The notes: generated by a model not told the origin, from the sequence alone. Shown: positions 35,250 through 44,467, counted from the stretch's first letter. The stretch is 64,000 nucleotides of DNA from Desulfomicrobium escambiense DSM 10707 (GCF_000428825.1 NZ_AUAR01000009.1:62001-126000); one strand, 5' to 3'. Program-made: numbers and translations.

Positions 35250-36113
35250 TTACGGAACCAGTTTGACCTTGGCCATGATGTCAGGGCGGGTAATGCCCTG
35301 GCCGATTTCGGACCACACCAGCCAGCCGGTCTTGAAGCGGGTCTTCTGATCGATGGACTCCGTCTTCAGGTTTTCGCGCACCGGCATCTTTCCGACCTCT
35401 TCATCCGGGACGATGATGATCTCGTCCAGCGGCATGGAGGCGGTCAGCAGAATGCCGCCGGTGCCGTAGTTCTTGATGACACCCTTCTGGCGCAGCTCGA
35501 GCTTGGTCTGGGGATCGAGGTTCCAGCCGCGCATGTCGTTGAACCGGCGGCCGCGCATGACGATGTACTTCACCGACAGCTCCAGGTCCTCGATGATCGA
35601 GATGGCCTCGTTCAGCGCCTCTTCGGTGAGCAGGTCGCCGGTGACCTCGATGGTGTTGGTCGCCGGGATGGCCGAGGAGAGCACCGAGATGGTGCGGCGG
35701 TCCATCTCCTTGCGGATGGCGTCGGCGGCGCTGGTCTGGATGTCCATCAGCGTGCCGATGTTGCCGTTCTTGAGGACGGACACGTCCACCATCGGATTGG
35801 AGTGGATGCGGTTGGTGGGGAACTCGACTTCGTCCTTGCCCACCTCCTGCTCCTGGGCGTCGCCGTCCTTGCTGATCCAGTGGGCCTTGACGGTCGGTTT
35901 CTTCTGGTAAACCGGACGTTCGCCCTTGGGCAGCGTGTGCTTGGTGAGCAGCAGCGAGGAGATCTCCTTGCGCTTGATCTCCTGTTCGATGGGCGCGGCA
36001 ATGGCGGCGGCAAGCGCCCGCATGCCTTCGGGCGACTCGAGAGCCTCGCTCATGAGCCGCGCCATGGTTTCCATGTACTCCTGGGAGTGGATCTTCAACT
36101 GATTGGTTTTCAT
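35250..36113 (-). CDS. Major capsid protein
   Basis: The 287-residue protein is compatible with an HK97-fold shell subunit. Features are an N-terminal helical region (YMETMARLMSEALESPEGMR), VEFPTNRIHSNPMVDVSVLK, the spine-helix-like region (AADAIRKEMDRRTISVLSSA), ELSVKYIVMRGRRFNDMRGW, and a loop VPDEEVGKMPVRENL near the end. It follows the protease-scaffold and decoration genes, the expected order. The N-terminus may be trimmed by the head protease. Confidence 0.83.
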   Translation of the reverse strand: MKTNQLKIHSQEYMETMARLMSEALESPEGMRALAAAIAAPIEQEIKRKEISSLLLTKHTLPKGERPVYQKKPTVKAHWISKDGDAQEQEVGKDEVEFPTNRIHSNPMVDVSVLKNGNIGTLMDIQTSAADAIRKEMDRRTISVLSSAIPATNTIEVTGDLLTEEALNEAISIIEDLELSVKYIVMRGRRFNDMRGWNLDPQTKLELRQKGVIKNYGTGGILLTASMPLDEIIIVPDEEVGKMPVRENLKTESIDQKTRFKTGWLVWSEIGQGITRPDIMAKVKLVP

Positions 36114-36131
36114 GTGCGTTGGCTCCTTGGG

Positions 36132-36494
36132 TTAGACGAGTAGGCGGAATTTGAGGACGCCGCTCTGTACGGAAATGGCGTGGGCGACGACGTGCTCTCC
36201 GGCCGCGACGCCGTTGGTCAGACGACCGCCCGCCGAAACTTTTAGGTCGTCTCCGGCGACGACGGTCCCTTCGAAGGCGTCGGTCTCGTAGACGCCGCCG
36301 TCACAGTAGATGCCGGGCATTTCGCCACCGGCGTAGTCCTTGATCAGGATGCCGAAGGAGCGCTTGGTGGGATCGGTGTTGACGGCGAACAGGTCGTCGC
36401 CGACCATGCGGACCACCTGGCCAAGCTGGCCGTCGCCCTGGATGTGGCCGTCGCCATAGGCGAGGCTGCGGTGACACGGATTGATAAATGACAT
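36132..36494 (-). CDS. Head decoration protein-like (120 aa)
   Basis: The 120-residue protein is beta-rich and glycine-rich (YGDGHIQGDGQLGQVVRMVG; SFGILIKDYAGGEMPGIYCD; DDLKVSAGGRLTNGVAAGEH), similar to small capsid decoration proteins that lie between scaffold and capsid genes. Strong GGAGGAAA precedes its ATG. The assignment rests mainly on order and composition. Confidence 0.68.
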   Translation of the reverse strand: MSFINPCHRSLAYGDGHIQGDGQLGQVVRMVGDDLFAVNTDPTKRSFGILIKDYAGGEMPGIYCDGGVYETDAFEGTVVAGDDLKVSAGGRLTNGVAAGEHVVAHAISVQSGVLKFRLLV

Positions 36495-36506
36495 GGTGTT
36501 TCCTCC

Positions 36507-37094
36507 TTATGCGTTGATTTCCGAGTGTTCGGGAGAGTCCTCGCCGACACGGTTGCGGTAAGCGGCCATGAACCCGTCGCGCAGGCGGTCCTCGAGCGAC
36601 ACCTTGCGGTCGTCCACATCGTGGGGCCGGACACCGGCGTCGCTGCGCAGCGGGGTTTCCGTCGAGGCCTTGGCGGCGGGCTTGCCGCCCTGGTCGCTGT
36701 CGGCGGGTTTCTCTTCCTTGTCCTTGTCCGCTTTGGCCGACTTGGGCAGGCGTTCGTAAGCGGCCTCGGTGGCGGCGAAGGCTTCGTCGGACAGTTCGGC
36801 CAGGCGTTTCAGTTCGGCTTCCCGGTCCTCCTCGGAAGCGAAGGAGAGTCCCTGCTTCTCCAGCCGGGTGAGCAGCTTCTTGGCCCGGGAGCGGCAGGCG
36901 GCCGCCTTTTGTTCGGCTTCCAGTTCCTGGACTCGTTTCTGCAGCTCGGCGACCTGGGCCTTGAGCTGCCGGTTTTCCTTTTCCAGGTCGGTAACGCGAG
37001 CAGGATCGCCTTCCTGCTGGGCCGGTTTCTTCTTGGCCGCGTCAGATTCAGTCTTGGCGGCCTGGTCATCGGTGGGTTTGGTTTTGTCTTCCAT
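36507..37094 (-). CDS. Probable nested in-frame scaffold protein
   Basis: An ATG at 37094 inside the methylase-protease gene is preceded by GAAGGAGATTCCACG, a strong ribosome binding site in good spacing. The 195-residue product (MEDKTKPTDDQAAKTESD..., LKAQVAELQKRVQELEAEQK) would be only the coiled-coil scaffold. This is the same trick as lambda Nu3 inside gene C. It is predicted, not proven. Confidence 0.6.
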   Translation of the reverse strand: MEDKTKPTDDQAAKTESDAAKKKPAQQEGDPARVTDLEKENRQLKAQVAELQKRVQELEAEQKAAACRSRAKKLLTRLEKQGLSFASEEDREAELKRLAELSDEAFAATEAAYERLPKSAKADKDKEEKPADSDQGGKPAAKASTETPLRSDAGVRPHDVDDRKVSLEDRLRDGFMAAYRNRVGEDSPEHSEINA

Positions 37095-38915
37095 CGTGGA
37101 ATCTCCTTCGGGTTGGGATTGGTCGGGCTGGCTCTGAAGGGACGCCACCTGCAGAATCCTGGCGTTCTCGTCCGCGCCTTTGCGGTCGAGCAGTCCCAGT
37201 CCGGTGAAAGTGACGCCGTGCAGAATCTCGAAAACAGGTTGGCCATTGAAATCACGGCCCTTGAACTTGCGCAGGTGCGTGCAGTAATCGGCCTTGTTTT
37301 GGAAGCGCTTATGGCAGACCGAACATTCGCCTTCCTGGTAGTCGCACTCCATGGAGACCTGGGAGATGATCCCGCGCTTCATAAGCTTGTAGGCCAGCCT
37401 GGCGGCCGGGGTGTCGTGGACGTACAGCTCGCCGACGCATTCCACGCGGCCGCCGTTGTCGTCCTCCAGGTAGTCGGCGGCGACGATGCCACCGACGATG
37501 TCGTTGAACTCCTGCGAATGCTGCAGATCGACCTTCTTGTTCACGGCTGTCATGTGCCGACCGGACAACTCCTCGGCGGTGAAGTGGTCGCCGTTCTTGT
37601 TGGTCCCGGTGCGGCAGAGAACGAAGCTGAACTGGGGGTCGCCCGCCGAACCGACATCCATGGCCTCGGTCGCGAGGCGTTCACCATCGCCCAGCCGGAT
37701 GTCCACGGGGATGCTGGTGTGGAAGTTCGCGGCGGCGGCCATCGGAAAGGGTTTCTCCTCCCGTTCGGCGCTGGCCTTGGCCCCGGGAGCGCAGACGAAC
37801 AGACGCTCCTTGGCGTTGGAAGCCTCGCCGTGCTTGGAGGTGATGGCGTAGTGGTGATCCTTGGACTTCATCCGGCTCTGTTTGCCGAAGGAGCCGATGA
37901 TCCGCTTCAGCTCCTGTTCGTTGGGATAGGCGTGATCGCGGTAGGAGATCAGCCAGTGCGGGATGTGCTTGGCATTGCCGAGGAAGGTCTGGAAAAACTC
38001 GCTGGCGTTGGCCTTGGTGACGGTCTTGTGGTCGGTCTCGTAATACTTGACCTTGGTGTCGGCCTTGATTTCGAGCCCTTCCCAATAGGTCATGAGCCCC
38101 TCCACGAAGTGGTAGGCCCGCTCGTAGTTGGTGGTCGAGAACTCGGTGGCGTAGGGCGGATCGAAGTAGGCCAGATCCGCCTTGGCTTTCGGCAGCAGAT
38201 CGTTGATGTCCTGCCGGTATGCCTTGTTTTCCTTGTCGTTGTCGAAGACCAGGGCGTTGATGCGCTGCAGATTCTTGCGCAGACGATCCTTGAACTCGTC
38301 GGGGGTGTCCTGGCGGCGGCCATAATCGGTGGACGACGAGAAGTGGCCGAAGCCGCCCTTGCCGCTCATGCAGGTTTTGCCGAGGCCGAACAGGGCGATG
38401 TCTTTCTTGAAACCGGAGAGCTTGTCGCAGTTGGCGCGGATGGTGTCGATCAGCGCATGGACGCCCTTGGCGAAGAAGATGCCCTTGAAGTTGTCCTGAA
38501 CGAAGCTGCCCGCCTTGGCGTTGTCGGCCAGGAGTGCCTCGATCTCGTCCTCGCTCAGGCGAACCGAGTTGTTCTCGATGATCGCCTTGGCGGCATGGTG
38601 GCAGTAGCGGAGCCGGTCGTTGGCGATGACCTGGAGGCCCTTGGTCTTGTACATGTAGGCCACGACCGCAGACCCCGAAAAGGCGTCGAGCACGGTGCCA
38701 ACGCCTTCCGGGGTATGCTTCCAGATCCAGTCGACGAGCTTCTGCTTACTGCCGATGTAGTTGGTGATGTACTTGGGGCGCTTCTCGGGAGGGAGCTCTT
38801 CAGGAGCGGACTGTTCGGCGGCCTCGGTCCCGAGCGCATCGGGATCGAGAGTCAGCGCCGCATCGGCCTCCAGTAGAAACGCCAGCCTTTCCAGGTCTGT
38901 GGCGAACAGTTCCAT
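36507..38915 (-). CDS. D12-class DNA adenine methylase fused to head maturation protease/scaffold
   Basis: This 802-residue protein combines three parts. Residues 45-375 form a D12-class N6-adenine methylase: YITNYIGSKQKLVDWI, VLDAFSGSAVVAYMY and the catalytic DPPY in LAYFDPPYATEFS (about residues 252-255). Residues 400-600 look like a head protease: RTGTNKNGDHFTAEELSG, KKVDLQHSQEFNDIVGGIVA, MKRGIISQVSMECDY. They carry a zinc-finger-like insert ECSVCHKRFQNKADYCTHL. Residues from about 610 are a charged coiled-coil scaffold. A methylase fused to a capsid protease is very unusual. The ATG at 38915 follows GGAGA. Likely roles are protecting packaged DNA and building the procapsid. Confidence 0.82.
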   Translation of the reverse strand: MELFATDLERLAFLLEADAALTLDPDALGTEAAEQSAPEELPPEKRPKYITNYIGSKQKLVDWIWKHTPEGVGTVLDAFSGSAVVAYMYKTKGLQVIANDRLRYCHHAAKAIIENNSVRLSEDEIEALLADNAKAGSFVQDNFKGIFFAKGVHALIDTIRANCDKLSGFKKDIALFGLGKTCMSGKGGFGHFSSSTDYGRRQDTPDEFKDRLRKNLQRINALVFDNDKENKAYRQDINDLLPKAKADLAYFDPPYATEFSTTNYERAYHFVEGLMTYWEGLEIKADTKVKYYETDHKTVTKANASEFFQTFLGNAKHIPHWLISYRDHAYPNEQELKRIIGSFGKQSRMKSKDHHYAITSKHGEASNAKERLFVCAPGAKASAEREEKPFPMAAAANFHTSIPVDIRLGDGERLATEAMDVGSAGDPQFSFVLCRTGTNKNGDHFTAEELSGRHMTAVNKKVDLQHSQEFNDIVGGIVAADYLEDDNGGRVECVGELYVHDTPAARLAYKLMKRGIISQVSMECDYQEGECSVCHKRFQNKADYCTHLRKFKGRDFNGQPVFEILHGVTFTGLGLLDRKGADENARILQVASLQSQPDQSQPEGDSTMEDKTKPTDDQAAKTESDAAKKKPAQQEGDPARVTDLEKENRQLKAQVAELQKRVQELEAEQKAAACRSRAKKLLTRLEKQGLSFASEEDREAELKRLAELSDEAFAATEAAYERLPKSAKADKDKEEKPADSDQGGKPAAKASTETPLRSDAGVRPHDVDDRKVSLEDRLRDGFMAAYRNRVGEDSPEHSEINA

Positions 38916-38970
38916 CAACGTCTCCGGTCAGTTTGCTGTGCTCTCCGCGACCTGCGGGGAGCATTCAGCG

Positions 38971-39004
38971 GTTACTTACCGGAAGCGTCGGCGATGTGTC
39001 GGAG
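38971..39004 (-). promoter_or_regulatory. 34-bp dispersed motif, copy before the methylase-protease gene
   Basis: Minus strand: CTCCGACACATCGCC, GACG, CTTCCGGTAAGTAAC. It lies 13 bases past the upstream stop and ends 55 bases before the ATG at 38915. Almost identical to the copy at 33564. Confidence 0.68.
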
Positions 39005-39018
39005 GGTGACGGCGAATT

Positions 39019-39372
39019 TCAGCGGGCGGGGTTCAGCCGGGCCAGAACGGCCTTTCCGCAGGCGTCGAGGGAGGGGTATTCGTCGCTCTCGGTGATCTCG
39101 GAAAAGACCCCGTCATAGGGGGAGCGGGACAGCCGGTGGTATTCGAGAAAATCCGCCGGAAGCGAGGTGGCCCCGGCCTCGACCAGACGGTTGACCACCC
39201 AGGCGGCCTCGTCCCTGCGGTCGGCAAGCCCGTTCGGCCCACGGTCGAGATAGTACATCTCCACATCCAGACCGGGACCCGGCCCCTGAACCCAGACGCC
39301 CACGGGCACGTATTCCGGGGCGGTGGCTTGCCGGTCTGCGATTATCGAGTCGAGCATATAGCGCAGTTTCAT
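39019..39372 (-). CDS. Hypothetical protein (117 aa) between MuF and methylase-protease genes
   Basis: The product (MKLRYMLDSIIADRQATAPE; VPVGVWVQGPGPGLDVEMYY; WVVNRLVEAGATSLPADFLE) is not recognised. Its start overlaps the upstream 170-residue gene as ATGA. It is part of a two-gene accessory pair between the giant MuF protein and the capsid cassette. Confidence 0.6.
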   Translation of the reverse strand: MKLRYMLDSIIADRQATAPEYVPVGVWVQGPGPGLDVEMYYLDRGPNGLADRRDEAAWVVNRLVEAGATSLPADFLEYHRLSRSPYDGVFSEITESDEYPSLDACGKAVLARLNPAR

Positions 39373-39881
39373 GACCAGTCCTCCGCGATCCGGAGATGTT
39401 CGGCTAGAAGCTGGGCGTCGATCCGGCGGAATCTTTCGGCGCTTTTCTGGCGGTAGGCGATCCAGCGTTGCCAGTCCGCCGCGAGCTCGGGCTCCGAGAC
39501 CGGCTCGATCATTTCGACATGGTGAATCCGGCCCAGATCGTCGGTCAGCTCGACAATCAGCCAGCCTTCGGCCTCCTTGCCGTCATGTTCGGCCATCAGT
39601 GTGTCTTCGACCCGGACATCGACCACCTTGATGGTGTGGGCGTGCTGAAAGCCCTCGTCGTAACCGAGTGCCTTCCACAACAGCCAGAAATCGGTGTGCA
39701 GATGGTTTCCAGCGGTGTCGAAATGGGGAGCGATCCGGGTGACGGTGAAGCTGTCCACCAGGGCGTCCAGAAAGAGATCCCCGGATTCTCTGACGGTCAT
39801 GCGACTGCCCCGGTTGTTGAACCAGTGCAGCGCTTCCTGCAGCCGTCGTTTCTCCTGTTCGATAAAGTCCTTTATGGTCAT
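39369..39881 (-). CDS. Hypothetical protein (170 aa) downstream of the MuF gene
   Basis: This 170-residue protein has helical ends (TIKDFIEQEKRRLQEALHWF; DWQRWIAYRQKSAERFRRID) around a beta core (TVTRIAPHFDTAGNHLHTDF; HTIKVVDVRVEDTLMAEHDG). It is coupled to the MuF gene and to the next gene by ATGA overlaps. It could be a chaperone or immunity partner of the kinase-bearing MuF protein; that is inference. Confidence 0.62.
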   Translation of the reverse strand: MTIKDFIEQEKRRLQEALHWFNNRGSRMTVRESGDLFLDALVDSFTVTRIAPHFDTAGNHLHTDFWLLWKALGYDEGFQHAHTIKVVDVRVEDTLMAEHDGKEAEGWLIVELTDDLGRIHHVEMIEPVSEPELAADWQRWIAYRQKSAERFRRIDAQLLAEHLRIAEDWS

Positions 39882-42800
39882 TGTTTGCGTTTGCTCCAGC
39901 TTTGCGGGGTATGGACAATGTCCTCCACCTTGCGCCCGTCGGGCAGTTTCTTGATGCCGCGCCGGGTGAAACTCTGGATGATCTCCCGACGTTCGTTGTC
40001 GCTTCTGGCCACGATGAACTCGACGTTGTCCAGCAGCGTCACCGAGTATTTGAAGATGGTTTCGTTGCCATGGCGCTGCGAGAACCGCTTCCAGTCGTCG
40101 ATGCTGGCTCCCCGGTTGCGCTGCACGTAGTCGTCGATCACCTTGCCGTAGGCGTCATGGTCATAACTGATGGCGTCCATGCGCCGCAGCATCTGTTTCT
40201 TGAAATAGAGAGCCGGTGAGGCGTCGCTGGCCGGTTGCTTCTTGATCCGGGTGAAAAAATAGCTCGCGCCGCCGGTCTGCATGTCGGCCACCGGGGACAT
40301 TCCGCCCGGAGCCACGCCCATGCGCATTTTCTCTACCGTGCTGACCATAGCTCCGTTGTTCTCCATGATCATGTCGATGAAGCCGGACATGCTCTCGCCG
40401 TTGGTCAGATCGTGGACCAGCGAATAGCCCTTCATCTGTTTTTCCAGGTCCTCCTCGGTGATGTCGAACCGGAACTGGTGCCGGTATCCGCCCTTGGCGT
40501 CGCGGTCCAGAAAGCCCGCCTGGTATTCGCCCAGCGGGTTGTATCCGGAAAGTTGGGTGATGTCCTGGACGCCCAGCTCCTTTTGCCAATAGCCGCGCAG
40601 GGCCTGAACACGCTCGGTGGTGCTGGCGTTGCGGTCGTCGAGCGATTTCTGCAGCCGTTTGTAATCAGCGCTCTTGTCGGTCTTGCGGATGTAGGCGAGC
40701 TTTTCGAGGTACATCTGCTCGGCGTTTTCCGCAGTGGCCACCCGTGTGTCGATGCCAAGCTGTTCGAGCTTTTCCAGCATCGCCTCGACCCGTCCGGGGG
40801 TGGCGTCGCCATCCAGGAACATTTCCAGCTCGCCGCGCTGGGCGTAGAGGTTGGTGTCCGACCAGGGGCGATAGCGGACCCGGGTGCCGTCCTCGAAGGT
40901 GACGGTGTACTGGTGTCCGTCCTGCATGCGGGAGTTGTGATTGAACAGCGTCCGGTTGTCGATGTCGTCGGCCTCGACGGTAATGGTGCCGGAACCGATC
41001 CTGCGCTTGATGTGGGTCACCTTGCCGCGTTCCACCTTGAACGGCGGTTTCTCCTTGGGTTTCTGCGCGTCGAGCTTGGGCAGGTACTGCTCGAATACGC
41101 CGTTGGTGGCCCGGTCCCAGTCGACGGACTCTTCGATCTCCTTGACCCATTTCAGATAATGGTCCGCCATCTCCTTGACCTTGGGGTCGGTGTTCTTTTG
41201 CAGGGTCTCCAGTTTCTTGCGCAGGCGCAGTGCCTTGTCGATCTTGGTCCGGTTGTACTTGCCGTCGCCCACGTGGAAATTGACGTTTTTGACGGCGTCC
41301 AGAATCGTCGGAAAGAAGCTGTCTTCGACCAGCGGTTGTCCCTTTTCCCCGACCGCCGTCTGCACATACCTGCGCAGCACCTCGTCGATGCGGCGGTCGG
41401 TGTCCGGCCGGATCTTCATCTTGACCACGGTTCGCTTCTTCCCTTTGAAACTCTCGGTGAAGATCAGCGCGTTCTGGTCCTCCACGTCGCCACTGTCGAA
41501 GGGCAGCGTCTTGCCCTGCCAGCCGAGTTTGCGGGCCTCTTCGACCAGGGTCTCTTCGGCGGAGGAGAGCAACTTTTTCTTCCCGGTGGCGGCGCTCAGC
41601 TTGTCGAAACGGAAGCCCCGATCCCCCAGCACATCGGCGTAATAGCCTTCGAAGTCCCGCCTGAGATTGTGTTTCCGCTCCAGGGCCAGATCGTAGAAAT
41701 GCCGCATCCCGGCCGGGTCCTTGGAAAACCGTCCCTCGGCGTATGGCCGCAGCAGATCGAGGTAATCCTCGTCGGCGATCTTTTCGACTTCCTGGATGTA
41801 GCGAAGGGTCGCGTTCGGATCGACCCGTACCTTCCCTTCCTTGGCCCCCCGGAAGACCTTGTTGTAAAACGGCTCTTCCTCGCCGCAGACGCCGTTGGGG
41901 TGATAGTCGAACGAGAGCTTGTCCTGGCCCAGAAACTTGAATGCCTGGCCTTTGTCGATGCCGTAGACGCGACCGTCCCGGGCGCGGATGAATTGCTTGG
42001 AGTGTCCGTCGTGGTTGGCGATCAGCCAGTCGACCACATGCTCGCGCTGGATCTGCTCCAGTTCGATGGTGGTCAGATCCTGTGGCAGGATGTTGCGAAA
42101 ATCGAAGTCGTCCCGCAGATCGGTACGCCATTTCTGGATGGAGCCGGTGCGGCCGTTCAATTGGATGGTGCGCACCTCGATGGAATGGGGGTCGATCAGG
42201 CGGCCGATCTTGTAGGCGGCTTCCTCTCCGAAGGCGATGAACTCATCATCCTTGCGGCCAATGGGCTTGAACAGCCATTTGTCGCCGTTTTCGTCGGTCC
42301 AGAACTCCTTTTCGTGTGCGCCGCCGACTGCGGCCTTGCCGGTTTTCTTGAATTTTGACGGCAGACCTTTCTGCTGCCACGCTGAATCGACTGTGGCGAA
42401 CTCCGCGCCTTTCTTGCCGATCTTGGCCTCGGGCGGCTTGACCGGGCTCGGCTGTGGAGCCGGTTTCGGCGGCTCTTTCTTCGGCGTGGCGGGCTTGGCA
42501 GGAGCGGTTTTCTTCTTGCCTCCATGCTTTTCGGCCCAGGCCGCGTGCTTGGTGTCGATGCTGGCCTGAACCGCCTTGATTTTCGCCGGGTCGGTCTCGG
42601 TGAAGAGCGTGGTCAGCTCGTCTTTGTTGGCCCACTGCCAATACTGGACCTTGGTCTCCTTGGCGAGCGTCTTGAGCTCTGCCGATTTCAGTTTTCCGAC
42701 CTGATCCTGGAAGAGCTGTTTTTTGAGGGCGATTTCCTTGCTGTGGGCCGCGAGCAGCTCCTGGGGCAGATCGGTGCCGCCGGAAACCGCCTGTTCCGCC

Positions 42801-44467
42801 TTGGCAATCGCGTCGAGGAAATCCTTATAGCCGGTCGGCGTGTCGGGAACGACCACGGCCTTGGCGGCGTCTTCGAGGGCCGTTTTCTGTTTCAGGATCA
42901 ACTTCTGCTTGGCCTCGTCGACCGCCTTTTTCTTGACCGACTCGGCCATGTCGGCACCGGCCTTCTTCTGTAGCGCTTCGACGAGCTGCTGTTTGTTCTT
43001 GAGGATGCCGATGCCGTGCTTCTGTTTGGCCGCCGCGAGTTCCTTGCCCATCAGGCCGCTGTGATCCACGCCGGGCTCCAGCTTGTCGAGCAGCTCGATG
43101 GTCTCCTGTTTGGTCATGTTGAGAGAGATGCCGTTCTCCTTCGCCATCTCCTTGAGCTGCTGGGCGGTCATGCCTTCCAGCCCCTCGGCGGGCGGGATCT
43201 TCGCCATCTGGGCGGCGAGCAGCTTGGCCTGTTTGAGTTCCGCCTGCTTCAGTCCCAGCAGCTCGACCAGTTCTTCCTTGGTCCGCAGCAGACCGATCTT
43301 GTGTTCCTTGAGCTTGGCGCTGAGCGCCGCTCCGGCCAGGTCACCGTGATCGATCCCCGGTTCGGCCAGATCGAGCAGCTTGATGAAATCGGCCTTGGTC
43401 CGGGCAATGGCCACGCCGTTCTGTTTCGCCAGGGTCTGGAGCTGTTTGACCGTCAGCGAACCGAGGTCGGCGATGTCGCCGGTTTCAAAGGCGCTCTTGA
43501 GCTTGGCGTTCTCCTTGGCCTGGGCGGCGGCCATGCCTTCCAGCACATGGGGCGGTAGAATGCAGGCGTCCCCCTGCGATGCCTGGGCGGCGGCCTTGGT
43601 TGCCATCTCGCTACCGCAGACGGTCATCGGCCAGGCCACGATGTTGGTACAGCGGCAGTGCGGATGCGCGGGTTGCTGGGGGAACTTGTCGATGGGAAAG
43701 GTCTTGCCGTCCAGGCCGCCGCAGACCGGGCACATGCGCTCATCCTCCATGGCCAGCCATTCCAGTTTCTGGATGCCGACCCGCTCGTGGAATTTGAGCC
43801 TGCCCATGTTGTGGGCGCGGAGGACCTCGGTGCGGGCGATCATCTCCATGCGGTACTGAGCCTTGCTGAACACCCGGCTTCCGGCCTGGCGAAAGGAGTC
43901 CTTGTCGATGATCACCTTGCCCATATCCCGGACGATGTCGTCGGCTCCCTTACCCGTGGCGACGCCGTTCAGGATGGTGCGCTTGATGCCGTCTGCGAGT
44001 TCGCGGTGAACGTCACCGGCGAGTGTGAGGTTGTACTGCACCATGAAGTCGAGGGCATTGGTGTCGACGATGGTGAACACCTTAGTGGCCAGCTTGTCGA
44101 TGCCTTCTGGTTTGAGGTCGGCGTAGAACGGCAGCGCCGCGTCGGCGAGTTCGCCGATTCCCTGCTGGATGCCGAGCTTGAAGGAGTCCTTGGTTGTCTT
44201 GCGAAAGACCAGGGTCTGCTCCCGCTTGAGCCGTTTCATGGTGTCGTCGAGTTCGAGCTGGAGCTTTTCCAGCCCTTTGAGGGCGGCGAGCTTGTTGTCC
44301 GGCAGGGAGCCGAGGGAGCGGTACTGGAGGATGGCGCGGGCGACCTCGTCTTCGGCCTGTTTGAGCGCCTGGGTGAGCTGGGCCGTGACCTGGTCGTTGT
44401 AGCGGTTGCGGGCCGTCAGACTCTTCAGTGTGGCCGCTTGGATGCGCTGCTTGAGGTCCGACGGCAT
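39878..44467 (-). CDS. Giant MuF/SPP1 gp7-type head protein with SAP-like repeats and HipA/PI3K-like kinase domain
   Basis: The 1529-residue protein starts with a MuF-like minor head domain. SKAQYRMEMIARTEVLRAHN, the cysteine pairs CPVCGG (246-251) and HCRCTN, and WLAMEDERM lie in residues 1-290. Five SAP/HeH-like repeats follow (330-625; e.g. LTVKQLQTLAKQNGVAIART). A Pro-rich linker (655-680) leads to a kinase-like domain (705-930) with EHVVDWLIANHDGHSKQFI and RVYGIDKGQAF, like the catalytic loop and DxG of HipA or PI3K-type folds. The C-terminal 500 residues are not recognised. MuF proteins carrying toxin domains are known from temperate phages; this may be a virion-carried effector. Confidence 0.8.
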   Translation of the reverse strand: MPSDLKQRIQAATLKSLTARNRYNDQVTAQLTQALKQAEDEVARAILQYRSLGSLPDNKLAALKGLEKLQLELDDTMKRLKREQTLVFRKTTKDSFKLGIQQGIGELADAALPFYADLKPEGIDKLATKVFTIVDTNALDFMVQYNLTLAGDVHRELADGIKRTILNGVATGKGADDIVRDMGKVIIDKDSFRQAGSRVFSKAQYRMEMIARTEVLRAHNMGRLKFHERVGIQKLEWLAMEDERMCPVCGGLDGKTFPIDKFPQQPAHPHCRCTNIVAWPMTVCGSEMATKAAAQASQGDACILPPHVLEGMAAAQAKENAKLKSAFETGDIADLGSLTVKQLQTLAKQNGVAIARTKADFIKLLDLAEPGIDHGDLAGAALSAKLKEHKIGLLRTKEELVELLGLKQAELKQAKLLAAQMAKIPPAEGLEGMTAQQLKEMAKENGISLNMTKQETIELLDKLEPGVDHSGLMGKELAAAKQKHGIGILKNKQQLVEALQKKAGADMAESVKKKAVDEAKQKLILKQKTALEDAAKAVVVPDTPTGYKDFLDAIAKAEQAVSGGTDLPQELLAAHSKEIALKKQLFQDQVGKLKSAELKTLAKETKVQYWQWANKDELTTLFTETDPAKIKAVQASIDTKHAAWAEKHGGKKKTAPAKPATPKKEPPKPAPQPSPVKPPEAKIGKKGAEFATVDSAWQQKGLPSKFKKTGKAAVGGAHEKEFWTDENGDKWLFKPIGRKDDEFIAFGEEAAYKIGRLIDPHSIEVRTIQLNGRTGSIQKWRTDLRDDFDFRNILPQDLTTIELEQIQREHVVDWLIANHDGHSKQFIRARDGRVYGIDKGQAFKFLGQDKLSFDYHPNGVCGEEEPFYNKVFRGAKEGKVRVDPNATLRYIQEVEKIADEDYLDLLRPYAEGRFSKDPAGMRHFYDLALERKHNLRRDFEGYYADVLGDRGFRFDKLSAATGKKKLLSSAEETLVEEARKLGWQGKTLPFDSGDVEDQNALIFTESFKGKKRTVVKMKIRPDTDRRIDEVLRRYVQTAVGEKGQPLVEDSFFPTILDAVKNVNFHVGDGKYNRTKIDKALRLRKKLETLQKNTDPKVKEMADHYLKWVKEIEESVDWDRATNGVFEQYLPKLDAQKPKEKPPFKVERGKVTHIKRRIGSGTITVEADDIDNRTLFNHNSRMQDGHQYTVTFEDGTRVRYRPWSDTNLYAQRGELEMFLDGDATPGRVEAMLEKLEQLGIDTRVATAENAEQMYLEKLAYIRKTDKSADYKRLQKSLDDRNASTTERVQALRGYWQKELGVQDITQLSGYNPLGEYQAGFLDRDAKGGYRHQFRFDITEEDLEKQMKGYSLVHDLTNGESMSGFIDMIMENNGAMVSTVEKMRMGVAPGGMSPVADMQTGGASYFFTRIKKQPASDASPALYFKKQMLRRMDAISYDHDAYGKVIDDYVQRNRGASIDDWKRFSQRHGNETIFKYSVTLLDNVEFIVARSDNERREIIQSFTRRGIKKLPDGRKVEDIVHTPQSWSKRKQ

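Noticed and set aside
36525-38876. 783-residue open frame on the plus strand
   Set aside because: Antisense to the methylase-protease fusion, which has recognisable motifs and a ribosome binding site.
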